From Cercis canadensis (taxonomy: Eukaryota; Streptophyta; Magnoliopsida; Fabales; Fabaceae), in contig QAOA01001274.1 in the NCBI GenBank assembly GCA_003255065.1, forward strand, positions 63,023-127,022: a DNA stretch of 64,000 nucleotides, given 5' to 3'. A program made the translations under genes and the position numbers. Positions 1 through 11,220 of this stretch are shown here, one piece after another (the stretch's first letter is position 1; each line of letters starts with the position of its first letter). Below the pieces are notes generated by a model. That model searched no databases and was not told where the DNA came from. It saw only the letters and a list, made by a program, of their open reading frames with translations.

Positions 1-352
1 TGTTTGTGGGATAGGGTGCACTGTTGTAGTTGAACACAATGTCAACAATTACACCAAATAGGTAGTCATGATAACAATATATGAATGCTTTCTTTGGACT
101 TTCCCGGAGACTGCATAATGAATTAATGTTCGTAACTGGGCCCATATGGTTGGAATTGCCTTTTGAAAAGTAAGATTTACTTTCTGACTATCAGTATTGA
201 GTTTGTTGAGAAAAGACAAGAGTTTACATGAACTAATTCTTGACAATGCTATGCGTTGATATTCTTGGTGCTAAGATTCTAACTCTAAGGAACACTTTGT
301 GGCATCTCTACTCATGTGTGTTATATGCTGTTTCATTTTTTGGCAATTTAAG
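1..352. other. No gene seen
   Basis: A+T-rich DNA upstream of the IspD-like exon. I looked on the plus strand for the preceding IspD exon, which should carry the glycine-rich nucleotide-binding loop, and did not find it. Nothing else here could be supported. Confidence 0.5.
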
Positions 353-452
353 TATATGCCAATCCTTTGCAGTTTCTACACTTTCTCTCGCATGGTTGAA
401 GTGAAAGAGATCATTGTGGTTTGTGATCCTTCATACAAGGATGTTTTTGAAG
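353..452 (+). pseudogene. IspD (MEP cytidylyltransferase)-like exon, isolated
   Basis: After a possible acceptor (AAG at 350-352) the plus strand reads through a segment containing [20 protein letters not shown], followed by SYKDVFE. It closely resembles the part of plant 2-C-methyl-D-erythritol 4-phosphate cytidylyltransferase that follows 'GQPIALY'. That plastid enzyme makes CDP-methylerythritol in the MEP isoprenoid pathway. The segment ends at a weak donor (G|GTCTTT) at 452/453. No exon with the nucleotide-binding loop was found upstream, and no 'GKERQDS' exon was found downstream before an hAT fragment begins. It is therefore either a relic of a transposon-disrupted copy or one exon of a gene whose other exons lie outside the window or in mis-assembled sequence near the N at 701. 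The family match is fairly secure; the status as pseudogene is inference. Confidence 0.55.
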
Positions 453-719
453 GTCTTTTTATCTGTTATTTATTTGGTTGATACCTTGGTTTATTATGAT
501 TTTAATTTTTAACTACTTTTATCTTTATGCATTGTATATGTAGATAATGAAGATTGTGCAAATTTTAAAATAAATTTGTCATAAGACAGATCAAATGTTG
601 TTTTAGAGATTATTGAAGATGAAGGAAAATGAGAAGAAGAAGATGATTTGAATGTGATTGTGGTCTTGTTATTATTGTCACTGATTTGCTGTTTTTTTTT
701 NTTTTTTTCTATTTTTGAC

Positions 720-845
720 TGGCTAGCCCGCCTAACCCACAACCCATAGTGAGTTGGGTTGGGTTGAGGTTTTCTCAGCCCGCCCCGCCCAATTTGGTGG
801 CAGGTTAAGGCAGGTTGGGCAGGCCGACCCGTCTTAACAGCTCTA
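720..845. mobile_element. hAT element terminal fragment
   Basis: G+C-rich stretch full of GCCCG/GGGTTGGG motifs, ending in cagctcta at 838-845. The reverse complement starts TAGAGCTG, the same end as the complete hAT element at 22744-23878. The other end is not visible; an N at 701 in a poly-T run lies on that side. No target-site duplication could be matched. Confidence 0.5.
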
Positions 846-2091
846 GCCAATAAGAGGCCTTTTGTTGCTCCGAGTCCACCAGCTGCTCTACAAGGTGTAA
901 ACAAAATATAATTGTAGAAAAATGGCTTGACATATTTCATTCATGTATGGTGTTTAAATATAAGTGTAAGACTAAACTGCTTATAGTTGAATAGTAATGA
1001 GGTCGTTCTCGGGACTTGTGAGTTTCGTATTTGAACCTGAGTCGCAACCAAAAATACAATATATATATATATATATAATAAAAAAAAATTACAAATAATG
1101 TTCTAAAAGTTTGAATTTAAACCTATACAACAAACTACAACAGCTTACCAAATTTAAAGATACTTTTTAGAATATACAACAGCTCCAACAATTTGAGGTA
1201 TTTGAGAATATTTAGGGTCCATTTACTTTAGCTATTTCTTGTTTTCATTTTTAATGAAAATAGAAAACGGGCCTGAAAACATTTTGTTGAAAACATTTAT
1301 TAAATCGGGCCTAAATCTAAAAACATCAAAAATACTTTTTCAGTGTTTGCTTCTCAATTTTTTTAAAATAGGAAATGAAAAAGTAAAAATACAGTGACAA
1401 TTTTGTAATTATAATAAAAAAATGGTTTTCAGTCTGCTCGCGTGGTCTAAAGGCAAGGAAGCTTCGGTCTGCTCTTTGTTGTTTCTCTTCGTTGGCTGTA
1501 CCTACAGAGAGAGAAATAAAATGGGTTTTTATAATTCTTGGCTTTCTTTCTCTTAAACCTACTGCCATCTCCACCACTCTTACCAGTACATAGTAGAAGG
1601 TGGATAAAATAAACTAAACAAAAATATTTGAGAGCGAGCTGGGTGTTTATGTTTCTTTTGTTCATATGCACTCTATCGGTATTATCATCTTCTTTTTGAT
1701 TTTCAGCTGTTGCTTTTGATGTTAGTCTTATCTTTTGATGAGTTTGAGTAGTGATTCACTTTCAAGAACAGAGAACTGGGTTGCTATTGATAAGTTATGT
1801 TCTATTGGTGAACTGTACTGAACATCCATTTGTTTACTCTAGTTAAGTTGACACAGTTTACAGAGTGATGAAAATGATAGTCATCAGATTTTATCAGGAG
1901 TGTAACTGTGTAAGTGCAATTTAGAATTTAAGCTTATTGGGCAGTTTTAGTCTATCTATTTTACGGTTTTCTATGAGTTAGTCTCCTATTTTTAAAAGTG
2001 AATGATTTAGTTATGGTGTTTTACTGAGTTTAACAGTTTTAATTCTCTAGTTACTCAACCTAATGGCATGTTGACATGGCACAGAAAAATT

Positions 2092-2134
<43 letters not shown>

Positions 2135-2516
2135 NGGGTTAATTTTTCTAGTAAAAACTTCTGGCTTTAGCAGTTATATATATTGTTAAAGTTATGCAGC
2201 TTTGTATATATATTTTTTTATTATTAGGAATTTTACGGCTAAAATTTTTATTTCTCTTTTCCATTGTGCGCTCTGGACAGATTGATGCTGCATTGGAGCA
2301 AGGAGTTGAAGGCTTGAAGCTGTAATTAAGGACCTTAGTGCTCCATGGGTTTAACCAAACATGTCAATAGATTCAATTTGGGGCAAAAATACAAATACCA
2401 CAAAGTTTGATGTTTCACAGATATTTAAGTAGAAATGAAGGTCTAATTGTTTTGTTTTTCTCAATGGAACCGCAGATGGACTTATATATATGTAAAGGAG
2501 GTTTTTTTTTATATAT
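846..2516. other. Intergenic, A+T-rich, with a poly-T gap
   Basis: No supported gene. It contains the SINE-like unit above, an AT microsatellite near 1060-1076 and a poly-T run at about 2095-2134 ending in a single N (2135). An acceptor-like site at 2274-2280 precedes a 15-codon open stretch ending in TAA at 2324. This could be a terminal exon of something, but nothing identifies it. Confidence 0.5.
985..1060 (+). repeat. SINE-like dispersed repeat, copy 1
   Basis: A short unit of about 70 bp: 'tagtaatgaggtcgttctc', 'gggacttgtgag', then a box-B-like 'gtatttgaacctgagt'. Similar units recur at 13865, 14356, 17690, 43140 and 60425, all in the same orientation. The layout suggests a tRNA-derived SINE or a fragment of one. 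The family is inferred from within-window similarity only. Confidence 0.4.
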
Positions 2517-2717
2517 TTTTAATATTTATCTAGTATATTATCTTATATAAAAATAGTTAATATGTGAATGACATATGTACAAATTAATTATTTTTAGTCT
2601 ATTTGAAAAAAATAAAAGAAATTATATTTATATCTAATAAAATATAAAAATTACATATGCTTGCAATATTAATGTAGTATGACATACTCATATAATATCA
2701 TAAAATCTCTCATATCT
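2517..2717. repeat. MITE-like repeat, copy 1
   Basis: About 200 bp with high similarity to 41353-41545. Shared blocks include 'gtgaatgacat.tgtacaa', 'attatatttatatc.aataaaatat' and 'gtagtatgacatact'. In the second copy the ends carry inverted 'gtagtatgtcatac' / 'gtagtatgacatac' motifs, suggesting a MITE. Just beyond, 2718-2775 carries a 32-bp unit (with 'aaggcctttttagctt') twice. Confidence 0.5.
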
Positions 2718-3488
2718 AAAATATAAGGCCTTTTTAGCTTTAGAAATCTAAAATATAAGGCCTTTTTAGCTTGATTCTCACTTAGTAAAACATGGAATTT
2801 TTTTTTTCAAGAAGTTAATATTTGATGCATTGTCAATGTATAAATATATATATATATATATTTTACTCGACTTTGTAGGTAAATTGCATGGAACCACCTT
2901 CATGAATAGGTCATGTGAAATTTATTTATTTGTGCAGTCAGCCCCTTGGTTAGGATTCCATCTATTATTGAGGACAAAACTTCTATAACGAAGAAATTGA
3001 AATGGCACAAGAAAGTATTGTGAAACAACGTCGTTTAAATAAATGAGAGGAGTATTTTTTCCTATTTAACACATTCACATGACATATGGAACATTGTCCT
3101 TGTCCACGTAATTTGTCACTTATGATATTGCTGTTAGTTTGGGTGACGGAGTTAGAGGTCAGGATAACATTTATGTGATACGAAAACTTTAGACAAAATT
3201 AGACCAATTGAAAGATTTGTTACGAAATCAAAACTAAATGTAAACTTATGGGATGAAATTTACCATTTTATTTTTTGTTTCCCATAAATTAGAGTTTCAA
3301 CCAATAGAATGCTTTGAATTTACGAATTTGATATTATAATTAAAAATTAGTTTCAAGACTTAAGAAGTATATAAAATCAAATAATCTCATTTGTTAAAAA
3401 GTTAATCATGCTCAATATTTTATCATATTTTTGGTACAATAATATTTTATCATTTTATTCTTAAATAAGATTTTTAGAGTTTTAATAT

Positions 3489-3732
3489 GGGAATTTTTAT
3501 TTTTATATTTTATTTTGTTAATGTTACATTTTATTTAATATCTAAATATAATATAAACTAAATTACTCTTATTTAATATAAAAAATTTCTAAAATTAGCT
3601 TAAAATATTTACATATTAAATTAAAGTTTTAAAATTGATTAAATATATTTCATATTAAATAAAGGTAATTTAATTTATATTATATTTAAATATTAAATAA
3701 AATATGACATTAATGTGAAAATAATAATTCCC
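3489..3732. mobile_element. 244-bp foldback MITE with 8-bp target duplication
   Basis: The element is almost entirely an inverted repeat. The left arm begins gggaattttta and includes 'attttatttaatatctaaat'. The right arm, reverse complemented, begins gggaattatta and matches through 'ttatttaatat'. Both sides are flanked by tttaatat (3481-3488 and 3733-3740), an 8-bp target-site duplication typical of hAT-type MITEs. A half-related arm is visible near 28975-29050. Confidence 0.75.
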
Positions 3733-4133
3733 TTTAATATTAGTAATCTTTTACGCTAATACACTATCTTTTCTTTCTTGGCACTTTTGCAGTATCCACT
3801 ATCAAAATATAAACTCTTTCAATACTCACATTGAGCTTAATGTTCAGCCAAATGTAACAGCTCCTTCATAAGCCGTCTTTGACTGTAAATTAAGTTAACC
3901 AAATCATCAATGTCCTCTGAAAATGAAACATGTGGCACCCCATTGATCATGCACTAGTGCGATTTATTATAAGAAAAAGAAAAATCAAGCAATCAATATA
4001 GAATCCAACGTAGTAATGTACTCTGGGATTTCTTAGATTCTCCAAGTGGGACCCCCTCCCTCCCAATGTGTTTTTTTTTTTTGGACCTATTTCAATTAGA
4101 ACGTTGCAACGTAAAGGTCAGAAAAAGGGTTTG

Positions 4134-4156
4134 CTTTTCTCTCTCTCTGTCTCCCA
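4134..4156 (+). promoter_or_regulatory. Pyrimidine-rich leader of the 4330 gene
   Basis: A TC-rich tract ('tctctctctctgtctccc') about 175 bp before the start codon, typical of plant 5' leaders or core promoters (Y-patch). The transcription start itself cannot be fixed. Confidence 0.3.
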
Positions 4157-4329
4157 GTCCCACCAGATTTATTAGACCGTTGCGAAATCAAATTTTTTTA
4201 GTTCCGAATCTCTGAAAAGTGAAAACCCCAACAACAAGAAGAAGAAGAAGCAACGAAACGAAAGCTATTAATCTATCAAAGCTCTACGACAAAACACAGA
4301 CACAGCCAAAAAACTCGAATTCAACCACA

Positions 4330-4992
4330 ATGGCAGAGATCAACGTCTCTCTGCAACAAACCCATCTTCCAAACCCAACTCTTAACTCTCTCTTCTATGC
4401 CCTCGACCCCATTTCTCTTATTCTCAATCGTAATTCCGATTCCACTGACCCTTTTCCTCTGAGACTCACCACCACAGAAAGCCTCGTCATGGAGAGAGGA
4501 CCCAGATACCAAGCATACGCTGAAATGCGAGAGAGAAAGCTTCGAATGAGGCAACAAAGAGAAGAAGAACGTGTAGAAGTGGAACCCAAGCTTACCCCAC
4601 CAAGAAAACAGGTAAAGTTTCAGACTTGTTCGGTTTCTGCGCGAAAAGGTTCGACCTCTGTTCTTGCTCAATCGGTGCCGGATTTCTCTGCTGCTTTGAG
4701 GAAAGAGAATCGGAAGCCGGTGAATACACTGCCGACGATGATGGAGATGACGCCGCCGGCGAAATCTTGGTCGAAATCTAATGGGGTTTCGTCATCGAAT
4801 TCGAGAGGGAGCAAGTCGGCGAGTGCAGGGGAGAAAAGGGGTGGTGGGATATTGATGGCGAGGAAGAGCTATGCTAGTATTGATGAATTGAAGAGCTTGT
4901 CTTCGGCTACTGCGAATGCCATTAATGGTGAAAACAGAGGAGGAGGAAGGAATGGGAGAGTGAAGACTGGTTTTGGGTATAGACAGTTCTGA
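4330..4992 (+). CDS. Uncharacterised basic plant protein, 220 aa
   Basis: Single-exon open frame starting at the ATG at 4330 (MAEINVSLQQ...). The frame is open upstream to 4219, but with no earlier ATG in the leader. Function unknown. Residues 54-75 form a charged block, MERGPRYQAYAEMRERKLRMR, followed by a Glu/Arg run that should be helical. I recall similar blocks in plant-only hypothetical proteins but cannot name the family. The C-terminal half is Ser/Gly/Arg/Lys-rich and probably disordered, with a conserved-looking RKSYASIDELKSLSSATANA near residues 180-200. No signal peptide or membrane segment. A pyrimidine-rich leader precedes it and an AATAAA lies at 5263-5268, about 270 bases after the stop. 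Codon use and G+C are far above the surrounding DNA, supporting a real gene. Confidence 0.8.
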   Translation: MAEINVSLQQTHLPNPTLNSLFYALDPISLILNRNSDSTDPFPLRLTTTESLVMERGPRYQAYAEMRERKLRMRQQREEERVEVEPKLTPPRKQVKFQTCSVSARKGSTSVLAQSVPDFSAALRKENRKPVNTLPTMMEMTPPAKSWSKSNGVSSSNSRGSKSASAGEKRGGGILMARKSYASIDELKSLSSATANAINGENRGGGRNGRVKTGFGYRQF

Positions 4993-6008
4993 ATAGAGTT
5001 TGGTTTTTTTCATTATTGGTTGAGTTTACTGCTTTGAGGCTTTGGGAATGTTGGGTTTCATTATTTGTTTTTTTCATTCTTTCTATTCGGATTTGTTAAG
5101 GATGTTACAGTAGATTCTGTAAAGCTACTACGATGTATCTAGGGTTTGAGTGTTGATCATCATCACTATAACACAATATAGGAGATAATTTGTTTTGATA
5201 ATCCTGTTATTAAGGGAGGAACTTGTTCACTATGCTTTGGAATGAGGTGTCTTCTATGAAAAAATAAAGTAAAATAGAACTATGTCTGCAGACAGCAGAG
5301 ATTTGCTAAAAGATCCCCCAAGTTGAAGATGAACTCATTTCATTGTATTCACTTACTTTAATTTTGAGGTTTAGCAGATTATTTCTTATCCTGTTATGTT
5401 TAAAAGTTCTTTGAAAGTTCATGTTTATTCCGTTATGTTTATTCACTTCCTTATCCTGTTATGTTTAAAAGTTCTTTAATTTTTATAATTAGCATTTCAG
5501 CTGCAACTTCTTTTATATGTGGATCAATATTCTCCGTTTGAATAAAAATCAGTAATCGCACTCTGGATTTTAATGTTTTTTAAGAGTATTTTAAGACAGC
5601 ATTAACTGCAATTAAAAGAACAAGGATTTACTGTACTTTGAAACTTTGCATACATGCAATGACTTTTTCTGGTTTAGGGAGAGAGAGAAAGAAGAGACAT
5701 GATGAAGCCAAACCATCTTACAATACATTAAAGTCGAGAGAAAATGCTGAAATGGAATAGGCTTACCTTTTAATTACTCAGCTTCGGTTACTAATCGAAG
5801 TACTAAATTATACCTGTCACTATTTTGGACAATTACATACAACAAAACAACATGGGACACTAGATGTCCACTCAACTAAAGAATACCAGGGGCGCCATTA
5901 GAGATACCATCATCCCCATTTGTACAAAAAGGAAAAGAAGAAAAAGGAAAAACCATGACTGGTGACATTGCTTGCCCAAAAGAGGGAAATTTTAGTGGCA
6001 GGGTAAGT
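4993..6008. other. Intergenic between convergent genes
   Basis: 3' flanks of the 4330 gene (+) and the TRM gene (-). A 65-bp direct duplication ('cttatcctgttatgtttaaa') starts at 5385 and 5450. No further gene seen. Confidence 0.6.
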
Positions 6009-9000
6009 TCAAATGGAGTCTTGCTTGCAATCTACAAGTTCTACAACAACTTCATCAAGCAACACTTCAAGTATGTCCCCATCGATTTCAACACCAGCCT
6101 CGAATGCTTCGATATCAAAATCCGTCCATTTCCCCAAGGAGTAGCTCATTTCCAATTCTATTATATCATCGTGATTCATACCAGCTATACATACCCACTT
6201 CTTAATCTCTCTCTTAACCTCTTGAATCAACATACCAGCTTTCATGCAAAAAGGCAGCTTTGTCCATGCCCTGAATCCACAGTTACAATATCGACAACAA
6301 TTTGATTCTAGATATTCTATAACACAATCAAAGAGAAACCCCTTTAGTTGGCTTCTCTCCGTAGAGTCCTCTAAATCCACAACACCAATCAAATCCAAAC
6401 ACATAGCATGATCTGCGAGGGTGTCCAGTTCATCAAGGAGAAATCGAGCAACGAACAGATGAGGCACTCCGTCCTCACTGTACATGGTCGCATTTCCAAG
6501 CAACAACTCAGCTTCCAAGATAACATCCTTCACATGGTTGAGCTTGCTTCTTGTTAATCTTACCCCAGAAAAACTTACACTTTGTAATATCCTAGAAATT
6601 TTGTCAACAAGGTCAGTCAATGATTCACTACCTATCTTCCCTTTGTTAAATGATGTTGCAGAATCTAAAAGCTCAGCATCTGGTTCCAACTGTTGCAGTT
6701 GATCATAGTAGCAATTCATAGAGTCCGGATGGAATCCGTGCACTGAAAGAAAAAAATCGAGCATTAGAAATATCATTAATTGGACTTGGCACAAAAAAAG
6801 AGAGGGTTCAAATCTTTGAACAGATGAAAACAAGAAATGAGAATTTTCTTTGTTCCATTTTACCTGAGCTTTCATCCAGACTGCTGGAAGAAAATGAAGC
6901 TTCCAGCACACATCCAGGACTGAGATGATTACCATCGCAAAAGGCTCCCCGTAACCTTTCTTTTCCCACCCCATCCTGACAAGAGTAGAAACAAAAGATA
7001 AGGTTAGGTATAATTATGGGCCAATGCACCTTTCCACCAGCCACAGGACAGAAATGTGGAACTGAAATTATAGCTTGCTTTATATTGGGACAAAAGACAT
7101 GACAGAATTTTGTAATACAGAAAAAACACAAGATATCACAACAATGGGGTGAATGATGGACAGATTTACAAATATACATCCACACTGCACACGCCTTTCA
7201 ATGCTAATCATTTGCATTTATACACCCACGGTTCGGGTCTAAGTACACCACCCATGCAATCATCAACTGAAAATACTAATCAAAATATCTTTTACTTGGT
7301 ATCACTGAGAATGTCCTCTAATTTTAGATATCTAAACCCTTCCTCCTCTTTTAAGGCTAACATTCTTTCACAGGGTCCAAGTAATTTGCTTCACCAGAAA
7401 AGAATAAAATAAAACCTGGTTTCACTCATACATGCACCAAGAAGTGGTACCAGATGCTACTTGAACATCCATGATCAATGGTTCCCCCCAATGCAGAGCT
7501 TCCCCATAGTGATTGACATTTGCTATAATATCACCATTTTAGACAGGCTATAAGTGATTGATCTAACAAATTGACTGACAATTTTGACTTACACAAGTGC
7601 AAGGCGATATATAAGACTAAGGATTGATGTTTTTAATTCATCATACTTCAATATTTGGCATATATTAGATGAGCGTGTCACATATATTTGTCAATTATAC
7701 ATGTCATGTCAAATACAAGTTTGATACTAGGACATCACACCATATAGGTGTATCAATGCAATCTATTGTAAATTATCAGCCGAATATCATGTGGCTCACT
7801 TGAAATATGATGTGTTTAATAGCAATATTTTTTTTGACTCAATGAAACCCATCAAGTAAACCAAGATGATGACTGATAAGTGATAACACAAACACAATAC
7901 GGTCAGAGAAGAATCTAAACTGCAGTGTGACAATAAGAGAAGACTTACATGGAAACCAATATCGGCATTAACCATTTGACCATCATGACAGGTCAGATGC
8001 TCTGCACTTAGAGCAGAGATTAGCTCTTGAAGAATCATGGCAGTCGATCTCTTAGGAGGAGCCCCTGTAGCCAACTCCTCATTTTCTTGAGAGGTCAATT
8101 CCTTCAATTTCTGTTCTAGGAAGGCACCCAAAGCATCTCCTCTCAAGGGTAAAGGTTTCTGAAAATATGTCTTTGTCTCCCTATCGTTCCTTTTCTCTTC
8201 ATTTTCTGTGGGGATTCCGGTCTTGTGCTTCAAGGGGGAATTAAATGCAAATGAAACTACATCATTGACCTTGTTGTCAATAATCTTCTCTATTTTTCCC
8301 TGACCACCTCGTCTATTTTTGACATTAGTACTGTTCATTGAGCAAGCATTAAGGTCCCTCCTCTTACCACCCTGTGCATCAGAACGAATATTTCTGTGTG
8401 TTGCAGTAGTTGAATGGAGAGAAGCTGTAGTTTCAACTTGTGTGACATTTGGGGTCCTTCTTTTCCGTTCCAATGCCCTTACACGAGACAAGGAATCATC
8501 CTGTCTGGTACAAGGCTTCCTCTCTAAGTCAAACTTGGAACTATCCACCTTGGTGGGTGCCCTCGTCCTGGTTCGACCACTAAGAGTTCTATTCAAAGCA
8601 ACAAAATCTTTGGTCCCACTAACAGTGTTTGCAGCTGAAGATACTCTTTTCACTTGCTGATTACTTACTCTGGATCCAGGTGAAATTCTATCACTGCCTA
8701 CNCCTCTCTAAGTCAAACTTGGAACTGTCCACCTTGGTGGGTGCCCTCGTCCTGGTTCGACCACTAAGAGTTCTATTCAAAGCAACAAAATCTTTGGTCC
8801 CACTAACAGTGTTTGCAGCTGAAGATACTCTTTTCACTTGCTGATTACTTACTCTGGATCCAGGTGAAATTCTATCACTGCCTACCCTATGTTCTTGTGT
8901 CTGAGTGTTGGGCTTGAAGCCAGCCGAACAAGTATCATCTTCTAAGGTCCTGCATGGTTGGTGTGATGAATTCCATGGAGCAAGACATTCACGAGGCAAA

Positions 9001-10375
9001 GGCATTATTCTGGTAGTGGGTTCATTAGAACACTGGTTATTACGTTTTCCCACTTCTTCATCAATAAGAGATATGAGCTGTTCCTGACTTTTCAGAAGAA
9101 CAACATCTCTTTCTTCTCCATGGGAGGCCATGAATGGCCTTCCCTTCCTCTGTGCCGAAACCATAGAGGGGGCAGTTGTCACATCTGAATTAACAGGCAA
9201 AAGAACAGCAGGCTGCCTGTCAACATTTGGCCTGCAGTCGACAACATCAAGCAAATTACCAAAACTTTTGCACGAAATTTGGCCCATCAAAGGCTCGGCT
9301 GTACTGGAATCATAACCACATTGATTTTGCAGATCTGCTGAACTAGTTCCCAATCCCTCTTTCACAATGTCATCCTTAGGAGGATACATGGAACCCGAAT
9401 ATGTAAGAGCACTCTTGGCTCTGCTTGTAGCTTGCAGCCCAGGCTCCAAAATCTTAGTAGCTGCTCCTATTAACCTAGAGCTTCGAGACACATTCTTTCC
9501 AGAAGCAATTCTAGGACTCTTCAAAGGAGAAACAAGCTTTGGATGATTATGATGGTGATGATGTTTTCTTGCTCGTGACAAAACACTCTTAATTTGCAAG
9601 GCCTCAGCCCCAAACCTAGTCACCGCCTTTCTCTCATAACTCTCAGTTTTCTGAAGCTTTTGAGGTCTTGATTCATTCTTTGCAACCCCCATTCCCAAAT
9701 TCACACCTTGTTGCCTTTCTGACTCACAACAGGTACCCAGAGACTCCTTCTCCCCATTACCACAGGGATCAGAAAACGAAGCTTTCTTAAACTTATCTCG
9801 CTGTGCAGCTGGAATAGACTCTAGACCCATCAACCTTGCTACCAAACCCGGAACTCGCATTTCATGCTTTTGCTCTACATCTACACCACGATTCCCACCT
9901 TTTTTGGAACTTGGGAAACCTCCACTGTTTTCGTTAGCAATCTATGATTCCAATAGAACCCAGATAGCGAAAGAGTTAAACATCTAAGAAAATCGAAACA
10001 AAAAGGAACAATCGAAACTGATAACTAAAGACTTACCAAATGGAGCTTGGAATTTGGCATTTTTTCATCCCCTTTGAACTTCTTAGAAGCTTGCTTTGCA
10101 TAAGCTGATACATTCAGTAACAAAGATAAAAAAAATTTATCAATTCCCATTAACCAGGAGGCATCACTAGTGAGAGAGAGAGAGAGAGAGAAGAAAGAGA
10201 CAGAGAGACAAGACTAACCTGGAGGCAGAAGCTTCTTGGAGAATAGCTTCTTCTTGGCGAGTCTCCGGTTCCAATCAAAGAGCTGAAAGAAAATGCCAAT
10301 GCAACCGCCAGGTCTCTGCGTCTTCTTCTCAGTTATTGCCAAACAAGAAGACGTCTTCCCCGTGGTATCACTCAT
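6009..10375 (-). CDS. TRM-family protein (TON1-recruiting motif, DUF4378), about 959 aa, five exons
   Basis: Exons on the minus strand: 10375-10219, 10104-10037, 9941-7949, 6975-6864 and 6742-6009; all introns are GT-AG. The N-terminus carries GGCIGIFFQLFDWNRRLAKK then KLFSKKLLPP and AKQASKKFKGDEK. Exon 3 holds the hallmark VPGLVARLMGLESIP. Exon 4 holds HLSPGCVLEASFSSSSLDES. The last exon is a DUF4378 domain (DLVDKISRILQSV to the C-terminus) ending in an acidic-hydrophobic GDILEVLLDEVVVELV, like the TRM C-terminal motif. TRM proteins bring TON1 to microtubules and centrosomal-type protein complexes that set division planes and cell shape. A 183-bp duplication plus an N (8519-8885) sits inside exon 3 and shifts the frame by 184 bases. 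Removing one copy gives coding phases that close exactly (2880 nt). The frame as assembled is therefore broken, but the gene is probably intact. Confidence 0.9.
8519..8885. repeat. 183-bp duplication around an N inside TRM exon 3
   Basis: 8519-8701 and 8703-8885 are the same sequence with one mismatch noted (8543 a versus 8727 g), separated by a single N at 8702. The downstream copy runs smoothly into the rest of the exon. The arrangement fits two unmerged contig ends or haplotypes rather than a real tandem duplication. Confidence 0.85.
10171..10190. repeat. GA microsatellite in TRM intron 1
   Basis: A (GA)n run within the first intron of the minus-strand TRM gene. On the gene's strand it reads as CT, which may contribute to intron or 5' regulatory activity; that is speculation. 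Confidence 0.6.
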
Positions 10376-11220
10376 TTCTGCAACACTCCCTCAAAACAAT
10401 AACCCAGAAGAAATCAAAATCTCAACTTGCTTGATGATAGATTCTCCTCTAAAGCTCCCAAAATCTCACAACAGTAGAAGCCTAGCTCTACATTGTTGAC
10501 AGCAATTGACGAAAACCCATTTTCGAACCTTTCCTTCCAAATGTAAAAAATTTCTGTCGCGTCCAAGGAACTCACATTTTCTACCAAATTAACTCCAAGC
10601 TCATCTTTTCTTTTCCTAAATTGTACCCATTTTTCGAACTTTGACAACCCAATCTACGAATTCACAAATGGAAATTACGTACAATAATGTCACGCGGAAA
10701 AGACATCCCACACCCTGCAAATCCCTGAGTTACCCACGATAGCCTGAAGCTGAAAGCAACCCTTGACCTTGAGCTGTAAAACGACGACGGACAGCACAGA
10801 GAACTGAACAGAGTTACAGAGGCACAGTTTTTCTCTTTCTGTAGTTCCACTTCCACAAGCAAAGACCCAAGCGCTTGTGTACAAAGAAAGCTGCAGAGGC
10901 AACGTTGCTGCTGATGATGATGATGACCAAATCAGAAGCACGAAAAGCGCTCCCAGACAAAAAGAGAGTGAAAGAAGGTACTCTGGGGAATCATACGAAA
11001 CGACCCGTTTTGCGAAACCCTAGAAATTGAAGCTCGAGGTTCTGCAATTTTCAGCAGAACAAAGCTTTTTCTTCTGCCCTGCTTCTACTGTGATAGAGGC
11101 CAGTCGTAGTGGAGTGTCTGCTAAGAAGGCGCGCGTGTTTGTAGTAGAAGGGGAGACTGTGCGTAGGATAAGCGAAAGAGACAAAATGGACACCCACGCG
11201 CATCAAATTAAAAAATAGTT
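10376..11220 (-). promoter_or_regulatory. Leader and promoter region of the TRM gene
   Basis: G+C is clearly higher than in the DNA beyond 11220, where strong A+T richness resumes. A telo-box (AAACCCTA, 11015-11022), common near transcription starts of plant genes active in dividing cells, lies 640 bp upstream of the TRM start codon. No supported protein gene lies here. Confidence 0.4.

Noticed and set aside
509-940. 143-codon open frame on the minus strand
   Set aside because: It crosses the hAT fragment and the N at 701; no domain and unnatural composition.
2281-2324. Possible terminal exon (acceptor then 14 codons and TAA)
   Set aside because: Too short to identify and no matching upstream exon; probably chance.
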